DNA of 57,731 nucleotides from Gammaproteobacteria bacterium (GCA_018669845.1 JABHSO010000192.1:1-57731), one strand, 5' to 3'. Shown: positions 36,058 through 45,551, counted from the stretch's first letter. Made by a program: numbers and translations. The notes: generated by a model not told the origin, from the letters alone.

Positions 36058-37287
36058 ATGAATTCAAAAAACCTGAAACAAGATGCCCTGACGTATCACG
36101 AGCAACCCACTCCGGGGAAACTGGCTATTCAGATAACCAAACCAACAGAAACTCAGCATGACCTGTCACTGGCTTATACGCCCGGTGTCGCTGAACCTGT
36201 TCGTAAAATTGCTGCTAACCCAGATGCTGCTTACCGCTACACCGCCAAAGGGAACCTGGTTGCTGTTATCACCGATGGTACTGCAGTATTAGGTCTGGGT
36301 AACGTCGGAGCACTCGCTGGGAAACCGGTTATGGAAGGTAAAGCCGTTTTATTCAAAGCTTTTGCTGACATCGATGTTTTTGATATTGAAGTCAACGCTG
36401 CCAGCACTGAAGAGTTCATTACTACAGTCGCCAATATTGCAGATGGTTTTGGTGGTATTAACCTGGAAGATATAGCTGCACCCCGTTGTTTCGAAATTGA
36501 GCAGGCACTTACCGAAAAGCTGGATATCCCTGTTTTTCATGATGATCAGCACGGAACAGCAATAATTATTGCTGCAGGGCTTTTAAACGCACTGGAAATT
36601 CAGGATAAAACTATTGAGGATGCTCGCATTACCTGTGTTGGTGCTGGAGCTGCCGGTCTTGCCTCAATGGATTTACTGGTCGCCTTAGGTGCTAACCAGG
36701 ACAATATTACGCTGGTCGATAGTAAGGGCGTCATCCACTGTGAACGAAAAGACCTGAATAAATATAAACAGGCCTTTGCCCGAGTCACCGAAAAAAGAAC
36801 CCTGGCAGATGCAATGGATCGTGCCGATATATTCATCGGTGTTTCCGGTCCCGATGTTTTAACAGCCAAAATGCTGTGTACTATGGCTGACCGTCCCATC
36901 GTGTTTGCTCTATCAAATCCTGACCCGGAAATTCTACCCGAGCTGGCCTTTAAAACTCGTAAGGATCTCATTATGGCTACCGGTCGAAGTGATTTTCCTA
37001 ATCAGGTGAATAATGTTCTCGGCTTTCCATACATTTTTCGTGGTGCACTCGATGCCCGGGCAACTCATATTACGCTTGAAATGCACATCGCAGCGGTTAA
37101 TGCCTTAAAAGACCTGACGAAACAGCCTGTACCTCAAGAAGTACTGGATGCTTACAACCTTGAATCTCTGGAGTTCGGTAAAGATTATATTATCCCTAAA
37201 CCGTTCGACCCGAGACTTATAGAGACGGTACCTCAGGCCGTTAAAGATGCCGCCATTGCATCCAATGCGATTCATAAAAATCTGTAA
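36058..37287 (+). CDS. maeB: Malic enzyme (oxaloacetate-decarboxylating), short form
   Basis: Converts malate to pyruvate and CO2 with NAD(P)+ (409 aa). Motifs: YTPGVAEPV, DGTAVLGLGNVGALAGKPVMEGK, the catalytic and metal region HDDQHGTA, and the Rossmann GAGAAGLAS. It lacks the phosphotransacetylase-like C-terminal half of E. coli MaeB and is the compact single-unit form found in Pseudomonas, where rpmE is a near neighbour too. Cofactor preference cannot be read with confidence. No clear Shine-Dalgarno precedes the ATG. Confidence 0.93.
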   Translation: MNSKNLKQDALTYHEQPTPGKLAIQITKPTETQHDLSLAYTPGVAEPVRKIAANPDAAYRYTAKGNLVAVITDGTAVLGLGNVGALAGKPVMEGKAVLFKAFADIDVFDIEVNAASTEEFITTVANIADGFGGINLEDIAAPRCFEIEQALTEKLDIPVFHDDQHGTAIIIAAGLLNALEIQDKTIEDARITCVGAGAAGLASMDLLVALGANQDNITLVDSKGVIHCERKDLNKYKQAFARVTEKRTLADAMDRADIFIGVSGPDVLTAKMLCTMADRPIVFALSNPDPEILPELAFKTRKDLIMATGRSDFPNQVNNVLGFPYIFRGALDARATHITLEMHIAAVNALKDLTKQPVPQEVLDAYNLESLEFGKDYIIPKPFDPRLIETVPQAVKDAAIASNAIHKNL

Positions 37288-37306
37288 CTCTAATTATCAC
37301 CTGATC

Positions 37307-38137
37307 GTGAAATTAATTAACACATTGTTATGTGGACTTCTGCTACTGATCTCGACTAACAGCCAGGCCAGCATTAATGCTGACCAGGCTTGTCAGAAAA
37401 TCAGCAACAAATTGGCCAGTGTTTCTCTACGGGAATGTAAAGTTTTAAAATTAAAACCCAGCGGTTTTAACTCAGTTAACGATTTCCCGATTTTAATCAA
37501 GGAATACCCTCCTCTAAAAGGCAAGAAGCCTAAGGGGCGAGTACTGTTGATTGGCGGCACCCATGGCGATGAACTAGCGTCCATCAGTGTTGTTTTTAAA
37601 TGGATGAAGAAACTGGAAAAACATCACTCTGGTTTATTTCACTGGCACGTAAGCCCTTTAATGAATCCGGATGGTGCTTTAATAAAAAGACAAAACAGGC
37701 TGAATGCAAATAGTGTTGACCTAAACCGTAATTTTGAAACTCCAGGAGCTAACGGTTCTGCCCTGACCTACTGGGCAAATAAAACACAACGAAATAAACG
37801 TCGATACCCCGGTGAAAGACCTCTAAGTGAGCCCGAAACCCAGTGGTTAAAACAGGAAATTGAACAATTTAAACCAGATGTCATTATTTCTGTGCACGCT
37901 CCCTACAGCCTTGTCGACTACGATGCGCCAAACCGCAATAATGCTCCCAAAAGGATAGGTTACCTACATAGAAACCTAATGGGCACCTATCCGGGATCAT
38001 TAGGCAACTATGCTGGCATTCACCTTGGAATCCCCGTCATCACACTTGAACTACCACACGCAGGCATCATGCCCAACAAGCAGCAAATAAGTCATTTGTG
38101 GACAGATTTAATCCGCTGGTTGATTAAAAACCTGTAA
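37307..38137 (+). CDS. Secreted M14 zinc peptidase, MpaA-like murein amidase
   Basis: Zinc carboxypeptidase fold (276 aa from the chosen start). Zinc ligands are H and E in GGTHGDELAS and H in ISVHAPYS; the catalytic Glu is in ITLELPHA. VDLNRNF and LSEPETQWLK match MpaA, which cleaves gamma-D-Glu-mDAP bonds in murein peptides. The GTG at 37307 gives a clean signal peptide (VKLINTLLCGLLLL...SQAS), so unlike cytoplasmic E. coli MpaA it should be exported. In-frame ATGs at 37247 and 37265 would overlap the malic enzyme gene and spoil the signal peptide. Confidence 0.82.
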   Translation: MKLINTLLCGLLLLISTNSQASINADQACQKISNKLASVSLRECKVLKLKPSGFNSVNDFPILIKEYPPLKGKKPKGRVLLIGGTHGDELASISVVFKWMKKLEKHHSGLFHWHVSPLMNPDGALIKRQNRLNANSVDLNRNFETPGANGSALTYWANKTQRNKRRYPGERPLSEPETQWLKQEIEQFKPDVIISVHAPYSLVDYDAPNRNNAPKRIGYLHRNLMGTYPGSLGNYAGIHLGIPVITLELPHAGIMPNKQQISHLWTDLIRWLIKNL

Positions 38138-38140
38138 TTT

Positions 38141-38286
38141 TTCACCACGAAGGCACGAAGGCACGAAGAGCACGAAGGAAAAAATCATTAAAGCATTGGA
38201 TTATTCTGGCTTATTCAGTTACTACAGTTTTACAGATCCAGATCTACTTAATAACTACTTCGTGCTCTTCGTGCCTTCGTAGTGAA
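38141..38286. repeat. CACGAAG-arm inverted repeat, copy 2
   Basis: The left arm 38141-38178 has TTCACCACGAAG plus three further GCACGAAG-type units. The right arm 38258-38286 has three CTTCGTG units and ends TAGTGAA. The centre is about 79 bp. It starts 3 bp after the stop of the M14 peptidase gene and ends 7 bp before the stop of the convergent acidic-protein gene, so it fills the whole convergent gap and may end both transcripts. Confidence 0.92.
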
Positions 38287-38293
38287 TACGTTT

Positions 38294-38722
38294 TTAACGC
38301 TTACAAAGTGGTCTTTCATCAGGATTTTCCACCGCATCAGCAATTGTATCGACCAGTTTTCCCAGTTCATCATGAGAAATCACTGTCAGAATCCGGTTCA
38401 ATACATCGGGATCAACAGTTGCTAAAACAGAACGACCATCATTCAACGAAACAGCCAGCCCTACATTATTCATTTCACCAGTATCTTCATCTTGCATCAC
38501 CAGAGATTCATTTAATTCCATCATCTGATCATAGAAATCTTCAATTTCTTCAGATAAATTTTCATTCAGATCATCGGCGATATACACAACAAAAGCTTCT
38601 ACATCGGTTTCATCAATGCCTTCTTTAAGCAGATCAACATGCTTGCTCTGCAGAAACTCCTTAAATTGATCACAGGGTTGTTTGTGGAAAAAAATATATT
38701 CGAGTAACAGCTGTTCATTCAT
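38294..38722 (-). CDS. Acidic conserved hypothetical protein
   Basis: Not recognised as a named family. 142 aa, strongly acidic (DEDTGEMNN, EEIEDFYDQM), with no membrane segment or signal peptide. A hydrophobic, ordered C-terminal half includes VGLAVSLNDGRSVLATVDPDVLNRI. It diverges from hemB across 104 bp. An acidic hypothetical gene beside hemB is, as I recall, also found in Pseudomonas. Coding strength is supported by composition and by the tight fit between the repeat and hemB. Confidence 0.75.
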   Translation of the reverse strand: MNEQLLLEYIFFHKQPCDQFKEFLQSKHVDLLKEGIDETDVEAFVVYIADDLNENLSEEIEDFYDQMMELNESLVMQDEDTGEMNNVGLAVSLNDGRSVLATVDPDVLNRILTVISHDELGKLVDTIADAVENPDERPLCKR

Positions 38723-38784
38723 CTTTAGACCATATAAATTTATAAATATTGATACAAGCTATAAAACCTGCTTGATTTTTGTGA

Positions 38785-39816
<1,032 letters not shown>

Positions 39817-40647
39817 ATGGATAAGTATGCCGTAGTCGGGAATCCGATTAACCATAGCCTGTCACCCAGGATTCACAGCCTTTTTGCTGCTGAAACTAAC
39901 CAGCAACTGGAATATCAGGCGTTAGAACTGGACCCTGATCAGTTTGAACATCAAGTTGCTGAATTGATTGAAGCTGGATTTAAAGGCATCAATATCACCG
40001 TACCATTCAAGGAAAAAGCCTGGGCTATAGCCGATAAACTAAGTCCACGAGCAAGTGATGCAGGAGCAGTCAATACTCTAATTTTTCAGGATGATGGACT
40101 CATCGCAGGGGATAACACCGATGGTATTGGTCTCACCCGGGATATGATTACAAATCATCATATTCTGATTAAACACCGTAAAATTCTGGTTTTAGGAGCC
40201 GGCGGTGCAGTACGTGGCATACTCGGGCCATTACTGGCACAAAAACCCGGGCTGGTCACCATCACTAACCGAACCGTTGCAAAAGCTGACGAACTGGTTG
40301 AACAATTCAGACCTGGGTCTATTGATAACACAGAAATTCAAAGCTGCTCCTATGAAGATCTGGGCAATGAAAAATTTGATTTAATAATCAACGGAACCTC
40401 AGCCGGTTTACACAATGAAGTGCCACCTATTCCAGATGAGTTGCTGGGTATTAACTCCATTTGCTATGACATGATGTACAACATCGAAAAACCCACTGCT
40501 TTTGTACAATGGGCTCTCGACAGAGGCGCTTTAAGGCAATTTGATGGTCTCGGCATGCTGGTAGAACAGGCCGCAGAAGCCTTTTTTATCTGGCGTGGCA
40601 TACGTCCCGACACACAAGAAGTTTTAGCGACTCTACGCCAAAATTAA
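39817..40647 (+). CDS. aroE: Shikimate dehydrogenase
   Basis: NADP-dependent reduction of 3-dehydroshikimate to shikimate in aromatic amino-acid synthesis (276 aa). Motifs: NPINHSLSPRIH (substrate loop), NITVPFKEKA with the catalytic Lys, GDNTDGIG, the dinucleotide-binding GAGGAVRGI, and the C-terminal DGLGMLVEQA. Its ATG directly follows the hemB stop codon. The hemB-aroE pairing is seen in some gammaproteobacteria but has no metabolic logic. Confidence 0.96.
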   Translation: MDKYAVVGNPINHSLSPRIHSLFAAETNQQLEYQALELDPDQFEHQVAELIEAGFKGINITVPFKEKAWAIADKLSPRASDAGAVNTLIFQDDGLIAGDNTDGIGLTRDMITNHHILIKHRKILVLGAGGAVRGILGPLLAQKPGLVTITNRTVAKADELVEQFRPGSIDNTEIQSCSYEDLGNEKFDLIINGTSAGLHNEVPPIPDELLGINSICYDMMYNIEKPTAFVQWALDRGALRQFDGLGMLVEQAAEAFFIWRGIRPDTQEVLATLRQN

Positions 40648-40718
40648 CTTGTACGTTGCCGAAGTGGCAGAGCCCTGTAACCTTCTGAAATATTAAAGGC
40701 CTTTTCAAGATAAACCTG

Positions 40719-40767
40719 CTGAATCACGGTAATAGTTCAACAGTCCTCACTGTCTTTCATGATTCAG
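40719..40767. other. Nested inverted repeats in the aroE-dksA-like gap
   Basis: An outer 8-bp pair CTGAATCA/TGATTCAG (40719-40726, 40760-40767) encloses a perfect inner hairpin ACAGT-CCTC-ACTGT (40740-40753). There is no U-run, so it is not a standard terminator. It lies 83 bp before the DksA-like gene and could be a regulator-binding site or a leader structure. No tRNA or other gene is seen in this 202-bp gap. Confidence 0.4.
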
Positions 40768-40849
40768 GTCATCGCATTTTCTGGCCATTTCCACTATGTT
40801 TTAGCTAATGATCTTAGTGTTATAGATCTGTTTATTAAACAGGTAAACC

Positions 40850-41182
40850 ATGCAGGACCTGAAGCCATTCAAACTAAAGCTTGAAGCTCTCAAAGCAGAA
40901 ATTACTCACCGAATATCAGCCATTGATAAAGACATTCGGCACGAAGGCATGTCAGCCGACTGGGCAGAACAGGCAAGTGAGCGTGAAAATGATGAAGTTC
41001 TTGAATCTCTCGGCCACTCATCTTCACACAATTTAATCATGATAAACAATGCTCTAAAACGAATAGACAGCGGTGAATACTTTAACTGTAGCCACTGCGG
41101 CGAAGCTATTCCAACTGCACGGCTAGAACTATTACCGTTTACAACAAGCTGTGTAAACTGTGCAGAAAAATTCGAACACTAA
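40850..41182 (+). CDS. DksA/TraR-type zinc-finger protein
   Basis: Small RNA-polymerase-secondary-channel-type protein (110 aa). A helical N-terminus (about 1-70) is followed by the C4 zinc finger with C80, C83, C101 and C104. At 110 aa it lacks the N-terminal part of true DksA (about 150 aa) and the coiled-coil tip motif DxxDxA is not evident, so it belongs with the short DksA-like paralogues whose action on transcription varies. It precedes the YdcH-like gene by 47 bp. Confidence 0.87.
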   Translation: MQDLKPFKLKLEALKAEITHRISAIDKDIRHEGMSADWAEQASERENDEVLESLGHSSSHNLIMINNALKRIDSGEYFNCSHCGEAIPTARLELLPFTTSCVNCAEKFEH

Positions 41183-41229
41183 GGATAAGAAACAATTTTA
41201 TATCTTTTTACTGATCTGGGGATAAGTCT

Positions 41230-41469
41230 ATGCTAAATGAAAAACACGATCTGGTGCATGAACTACCAGAACATCGTGACCGTATTCACACACTAAAAAT
41301 GAACAATCAACATTTTGCCCGCCTGTTCAATCAGTACCATAAAGTCGACCAGGAGGTTCATCGCATAGAGACCGGAGTAGAAACGACTTCAGACAATTAT
41401 CTGGATGAAAGAAAAAAGCACCGCTTATATTTGAAAGATGAATTATTTCATATGATAAAAACAGCCTGA
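41230..41469 (+). CDS. YdcH family (DUF465) protein
   Basis: Small all-helical protein (79 aa) of unknown function. The pattern HDLVHELPEHRDRIHTLKMNN followed by FARLFNQYHKVDQEVHRIE (each part within the first 48 residues) and a C-terminal KKHRLYLKDELFHMI is the DUF465 signature. It follows the DksA-like gene and converges on the next gene. Members are widespread, often stress or stationary-phase linked. Confidence 0.88.
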   Translation: MLNEKHDLVHELPEHRDRIHTLKMNNQHFARLFNQYHKVDQEVHRIETGVETTSDNYLDERKKHRLYLKDELFHMIKTA

Positions 41470-41495
41470 ACCAGGGATTTAATTTAAAACCCGTC

Positions 41496-42077
41496 TCAAT
41501 CAGCCATTGTAAGACCAGCTGTGTCCGGAGGCGGAGGCGGCTCATCTCCTTTATTTAATGATATATCGCTACCCACTGGCGCAATACCGATACCACTGAT
41601 ATCAATCACTGGTTCATCAATATTTTCTATTTGATACTGCATCGAACTGCCAACCGGGGCAATATCAGTTACCAGATCTTTAATATTTTCAGCACTAACA
41701 TCCAGTGGCGTAGAAAGTAAGGCCTGGGGAACTTCATCAGACTCAGGGTATTTACTGATATATTCAGCATCATTATTTTGAGGAGATTCAGTTGATTTGC
41801 TGACAGGCTGTGGCGTAGCACTCTGTGTACTCGTGGTTTCTACCGACAGATCCACTATTTCACAAACCGCACCTGCTTTTTGAAAAGCACCACGATATTT
41901 AATCATGGTTATTTCATCAGTTTGCCTCTTGATTAAAACCCGGCGTCCCGAAAACATCTGAGCCAGACGAGTTTCATCGGCCTTAAATATTTTTCCAATC
42001 TTCTGTTTTACAGATTGCAGGTCTGCACCATCAACAATTTGTCCGCTGAAAGCTATATCAAAAAGTTTATCGGCCAT
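41496..42077 (-). CDS. Conserved hypothetical protein with proline-rich tail
   Basis: 193 aa, no signal peptide. The N-terminal ~75 residues (FSGQIVDGADLQSVKQKIG, then KADETRLAQMFSGRRVLIK, and YRGAFQKAGAVCEI) form a small alpha/beta domain I have seen at the N-terminus of several gammaproteobacterial hypothetical proteins. The middle is low-complexity (TTSTQSATPQ). The tail repeats the phrase IAPVGS twice and ends PPPPPDTAGLTMAD. Function unknown; possibly a short adaptor with a disordered tail. Confidence 0.7.
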   Translation of the reverse strand: MADKLFDIAFSGQIVDGADLQSVKQKIGKIFKADETRLAQMFSGRRVLIKRQTDEITMIKYRGAFQKAGAVCEIVDLSVETTSTQSATPQPVSKSTESPQNNDAEYISKYPESDEVPQALLSTPLDVSAENIKDLVTDIAPVGSSMQYQIENIDEPVIDISGIGIAPVGSDISLNKGDEPPPPPDTAGLTMAD

Positions 42078-42140
42078 AGGTTTTTCCTCAACTTTGTAAT
42101 AATTATAATAACTCTATTATAGGTTATAAAAAAAGTTTAA

Positions 42141-42935
42141 TCGGCTCTCTTGCTTCAACAGGTTCCAATTCCACCCTACGGTATCAATGACGTTTTAATC
42201 CAAGTAAAACGCACTGCTATTTGTGGAACCGATATTCATATTTATAACTGGGATACCTGGGCACAGAAAACCATACCTGTACCGATGGTGGTGGGACATG
42301 AATTTGTCAGTGAAATTGTTGCTGTGGGCAGCAATGTTAACGATTTCCAGCCAGGACAAATCGTCTCTGGCGAAGGCCATGTCGTTTGTGGTCGCTGCAG
42401 AAACTGTATGGCAGGACGTCGACACCTGTGCGCCCATACTAGCGGCATTTGCGTTAATCGTCAGGGAGCATTTGCCGAATATGTTGTTCTTCCCATGTCA
42501 AATGTGTGGGAGCACCGCCCCGGCATCAATCTCGATATCGCAGCCATATTTGACCCTTTTGGAAATGCTGTTCACACCGCCTTGCAATTTGATTTACTCG
42601 GTGAAGATGTATTGATCACTGGAGCAGGACCCATCGGTTGTATGGCTGCTGCAGTATGTCGACATGCCGATGCTCGCCATGTGGTCATAACCGATGTAAA
42701 CCCCTGGCGTCTGAAACTGGCTGAAAAACTGGGGGCTAACAGAACTGTCGATGTTCGTACTGAAAACCTGGCTGACGTTCAAAAAGACATGAACATGCAT
42801 GAAGGTTTCGATATCGGGCTTGAAATGTCAGGAAAAGCACGAATCCGCACCCAGATATCAGCAGCCCATACCCAGCAGGATCTGCAGACTGCCATGGATA
42901 GTTTTAGTGAAGTTAAGAAAGAGATGAACCTTTAA
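42141..42935 (+). pseudogene. tdh: Chimeric remnant: threonine dehydrogenase fused to Kbl C-terminus
   Basis: Residues up to about [10 protein letters not shown] match threonine 3-dehydrogenase, including the zinc-site region [14 protein letters not shown] and the four-Cys structural zinc loop. The normal start is gone: TAA (42138) precedes SALLLQQVP in frame and only a TTG at 42150 could start. After MSG the sequence switches to [17 protein letters not shown], the C-terminal end of glycine C-acetyltransferase (Kbl), and stops. About 95 residues of Tdh and nearly all of Kbl are missing. This looks like an in-frame deletion across an old tdh-kbl operon. The cofactor domain is cut, so it should be inactive. 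Confidence 0.88.
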
Positions 42936-42944
42936 AATATTTTG

Positions 42945-43096
42945 CACCACAGAGGACACAGGGGAACACAGAGGTTTTTTGATTTGGAGCTACATTCTTA
43001 AATTAGGATCTATCTCATATTTTGAGTAAATTCGATATCACAGGAAAACATTCAAATTTTGTTTACTCTGTGTTCCTCTGTGTCCTCTGTGGTGAA
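42945..43096. repeat. CACAGAGG-arm inverted repeat, copy 3 (variant unit)
   Basis: Same architecture as the CACGAAG copies, but the unit is CACAGAGG. The left arm 42945-42974 has CACCACAGAGGACACAG and a further AACACAGAGG unit; the right arm 43066-43096 is its inverse ending GTGGTGA. The centre is about 91 bp. It starts 9 bp after the pseudogene stop and ends 10 bp before the bioF stop. Confidence 0.9.
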
Positions 43097-43106
43097 ATAT
43101 TTTTTT

Positions 43107-44264
43107 CTAATTCCCTAACGAAATGGATAAGGCTTTAATCAGCATATCTACATCCTGTACTTCATGCTCAGCTGACAGAGTGATTCTCAGTCGGGCTGTA
43201 TTTTCAGGCACAGTTGGAGGGCGGATTGCAGTAACATGAATACCCTTCTCAAATAGACTGGAAGCAATATTCATCGCTTTGTGGTTATCACCTATAATAA
43301 TTGGCTGGATAGCTGTATCGGAAGGCATCAGTTCACAACCCAGTTGAACTACCTGCTTTTTAAAATAATGGATTAGCTCAAATAGCTTTTCTCGACGCCA
43401 ACTTTCCTGCTGGATAATTTTTATACTTTGCATAACAGCTGCAGCATTAGCCGGAGGACTGGCTGTCGTATAAATATAACTGCGTGAACTCTGGATCATG
43501 GTTTCAATGAGTTCATCACTACCAGCCACAAAGGCACCACTGACACCGACTGCTTTGCCCAGCGTGGCCATCAGAATGGGCACATCATTCTGGTTAAGTT
43601 GCTGTTCCTCGCATAACCCGGCACCATTTTCACCCAGCACACCAAAACCATGAGCATCATCAAGCATTAACCAGCTTTCAGTTTGTTGGCTTAACTGGCA
43701 TAGTTTTTTTGCTTCAATCTTATCACCATCCATGCTGAACACGGCATCAGCCATAATTAGTCTACGATTGTCAGACCTTTTCTTCTCCAGTAACCGTTCC
43801 AACTGGCTAAGGTCATTATGTTGATAACGCAGGAATTTTGCATCTGAGAGTTTAGCTGCATCAATCAAGGAAGCATGATTCAGTTTGTCCTGAAAAATAA
43901 TATCAGTACGACCCACTAAAGCCGAGGTAATTGCGAGGTTGGCCATATAACCGGTGCTGAACAGCAAAGCATGATCACGCCCGGTAAATTCAGCCAGTTG
44001 TAACTCACAGTCATGATGCAACTGACTATGACCGTTAACCAGATGAGCAGAACCACTACCCACGCCATATTTTTCTGTGGCTTGAATAAAAGCCTTTTTT
44101 ATTTCTGGGTGATTAGCCAATCCAAGGTAATCATTACTGCAAAATGATAACACCTGTTTGCCATTGATAGTATTATGAACACCCTGAGCAGATTGAGTCA
44201 CCAGCCGATTGCGATATAAGCCCTGTTGCTTTCGTTTTTCTAGTGCATCACATAGTGCTTTCAT
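43107..44264 (-). CDS. bioF: 8-amino-7-oxononanoate synthase
   Basis: PLP enzyme joining pimeloyl-ACP and L-alanine in biotin synthesis (385 aa). Motifs: FCSNDYLGLANHPE, LMLDDAHGFGVLGENG, the PLP lysine in MATLGKAVGVSGAF, and RLRITLSAEHE at the C-terminus. I place the start at the ATG at 44264 (MKALCDALEKRK). The open frame continues 30 codons upstream, but that stretch is a translation of the CACGAAG repeat and is not protein-like. It lies downstream of bioB with a 238-bp repeat element between. bioA, bioC, bioD and bioH are absent from the window. Confidence 0.95.
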   Translation of the reverse strand: MKALCDALEKRKQQGLYRNRLVTQSAQGVHNTINGKQVLSFCSNDYLGLANHPEIKKAFIQATEKYGVGSGSAHLVNGHSQLHHDCELQLAEFTGRDHALLFSTGYMANLAITSALVGRTDIIFQDKLNHASLIDAAKLSDAKFLRYQHNDLSQLERLLEKKRSDNRRLIMADAVFSMDGDKIEAKKLCQLSQQTESWLMLDDAHGFGVLGENGAGLCEEQQLNQNDVPILMATLGKAVGVSGAFVAGSDELIETMIQSSRSYIYTTASPPANAAAVMQSIKIIQQESWRREKLFELIHYFKKQVVQLGCELMPSDTAIQPIIIGDNHKAMNIASSLFEKGIHVTAIRPPTVPENTARLRITLSAEHEVQDVDMLIKALSISLGN

Positions 44265-44281
44265 AATCCTAAAACCCTTTG

Positions 44282-44494
44282 CACCACGAAGGACACGAAG
44301 AGCACGAAGGAATGAAAAATTGAAATTGTAGGTGCAAATTCCTGCTAAAGCCATGCAGGAATGACAGTTCTATTGATATGACTTTAAAGTCATAACTATA
44401 TTTCAGAAAAAGCATTAACCCATCAACCAAGTCTAAATTATATAAATGTTTTTCCTTCGTGTTCTTCGTGCCCTTCGTGCCCTTCGTGGTGAAT
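44282..44494. repeat. CACGAAG-arm inverted repeat, copy 4, with nested palindromes
   Basis: The left arm 44282-44310 has three units and the right arm 44454-44494 has four. The centre (about 143 bp) is the longest of the set. It contains a second hairpin, ATTCCTGC/GCAGGAAT (44338-44362), of the GTCATTCCTGC type common as dispersed repeats, and a perfect 18-bp palindrome TATGACTTTAAAGTCATA (44377-44394). It sits between the co-directional genes bioB and bioF and may weaken or end read-through into bioF. Confidence 0.9.
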
Positions 44495-44502
44495 AATGTT
44501 TT

Positions 44503-45483
44503 TTAAGCAGCAGACTGCTGCGCATCTTTAGTTGTCTGTGGTTTTATACCCAGTTTAGCAAACAATTCCATATCTTTATTTTCTTCTGGATTCGGTGTAG
44601 TCAAAAGTTTTTCACCATAGAAAATAGAATTAGCCCCTGCAAAGAAACCCAATGCCTGTACCTCATCACTCATATCAGTTCTACCAGCTGATAAACGAAC
44701 AGCAGACTTTGGCATCAAAATACGGGCCACAGCAATCGTTCTAACAAAATCTAAAGGGTCTAACCGTTCAGTGCCAAATAACGGAGTATTTTCCACTTGC
44801 ACCAACAGGTTAATCGGTACTGATTCCGGGTGCCTGGGCATATTGGCCAATTGCTGTAACAATCCGGCACGATCATCTTCTACCTCACCCATACCAACAA
44901 TGCCTCCGCAGCAAACATTGATGTTTTCATCCTGCACATGTTGCAAAGTGTCAAGTCTATCCTGATAGGTACGCGTAGTAATTACTTCATTGTAAAATTC
45001 TGGAGATGTATCCAGATTATGATTGTAATAATCCAGCCCTGCCTGTTTCAAACGGTGTGTTTGCTGCTTTGTCAGCATGCCCAGCGTCACGCATGTTTCC
45101 ATGCCCAGATCCTTAACAACTGAAATCATTTCGATTACGTTATCCAGGTTTCTATCAGTAGGATTACGCCATGCAGCACCCATACAGAAACGGGTTGCAC
45201 CATTATGTTTAGCATTTAAAGCTGCCTGTTTAACTTCTTCGATGGGTAATAAACGCTCTTTTTCCAGTTCCGTATCATATTTAGACGATTGCGGACAATA
45301 CGAGCAATCTTCAGGGCAGGCACCGGTTTTAATGCTCAACAATGAACTGATTTGAACACTATTAGGATCAAAGTTCTGACGATGAACTGTTTGGGCCTGA
45401 AACAATAAATCATTGAAAGGCAGGTCAAATAATGTTTTTATTTCAGCCAGAGACCAGTCATGGCGCAAGGTTGTTTCAGTCAT
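44503..45483 (-). CDS. bioB: Biotin synthase
   Basis: Radical SAM enzyme inserting sulfur into dethiobiotin, the last step of biotin synthesis (326 aa). The [4Fe-4S]-SAM motif CxxxCxxC is C56, C60 and C63. [12 protein letters not shown], typical of BioB, and RLSAGRTDM supply ligands of the second cluster. It is divergent from comF across 68 bp. No BirA-type operator (TTGTAAACC...GGTTTACAA) is visible there. bioF lies 238 bp downstream. Confidence 0.97.
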   Translation of the reverse strand: MTETTLRHDWSLAEIKTLFDLPFNDLLFQAQTVHRQNFDPNSVQISSLLSIKTGACPEDCSYCPQSSKYDTELEKERLLPIEEVKQAALNAKHNGATRFCMGAAWRNPTDRNLDNVIEMISVVKDLGMETCVTLGMLTKQQTHRLKQAGLDYYNHNLDTSPEFYNEVITTRTYQDRLDTLQHVQDENINVCCGGIVGMGEVEDDRAGLLQQLANMPRHPESVPINLLVQVENTPLFGTERLDPLDFVRTIAVARILMPKSAVRLSAGRTDMSDEVQALGFFAGANSIFYGEKLLTTPNPEENKDMELFAKLGIKPQTTKDAQQSAA

Positions 45484-45551
45484 GATACAGCTCGTAAATA
45501 ACGAAGTAGATAAAAGAGCTGGTCAGTCTATTACTATCAAAGGATTAGTCA

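Noticed and set aside
38308-38628. 106-codon plus-strand open frame inside the acidic-protein gene
   Set aside because: His/Gln-rich antisense shadow of the minus-strand gene, with no ribosome site or family pattern.
40655-40695. GCCGAAGTGGC resembling the 5' end of tRNA-Leu
   Set aside because: The following bases do not give a D loop, anticodon stem or T loop, so it is a chance match.
42150-42935. Calling this an intact threonine 3-dehydrogenase
   Set aside because: The length (261 codons versus about 341), lost start and Kbl-type C-terminus rule out a normal enzyme.
44265-44354. N-terminal extension of BioF
   Set aside because: It is the translation of the CACGAAG repeat arm; the family N-terminus begins at 44264.
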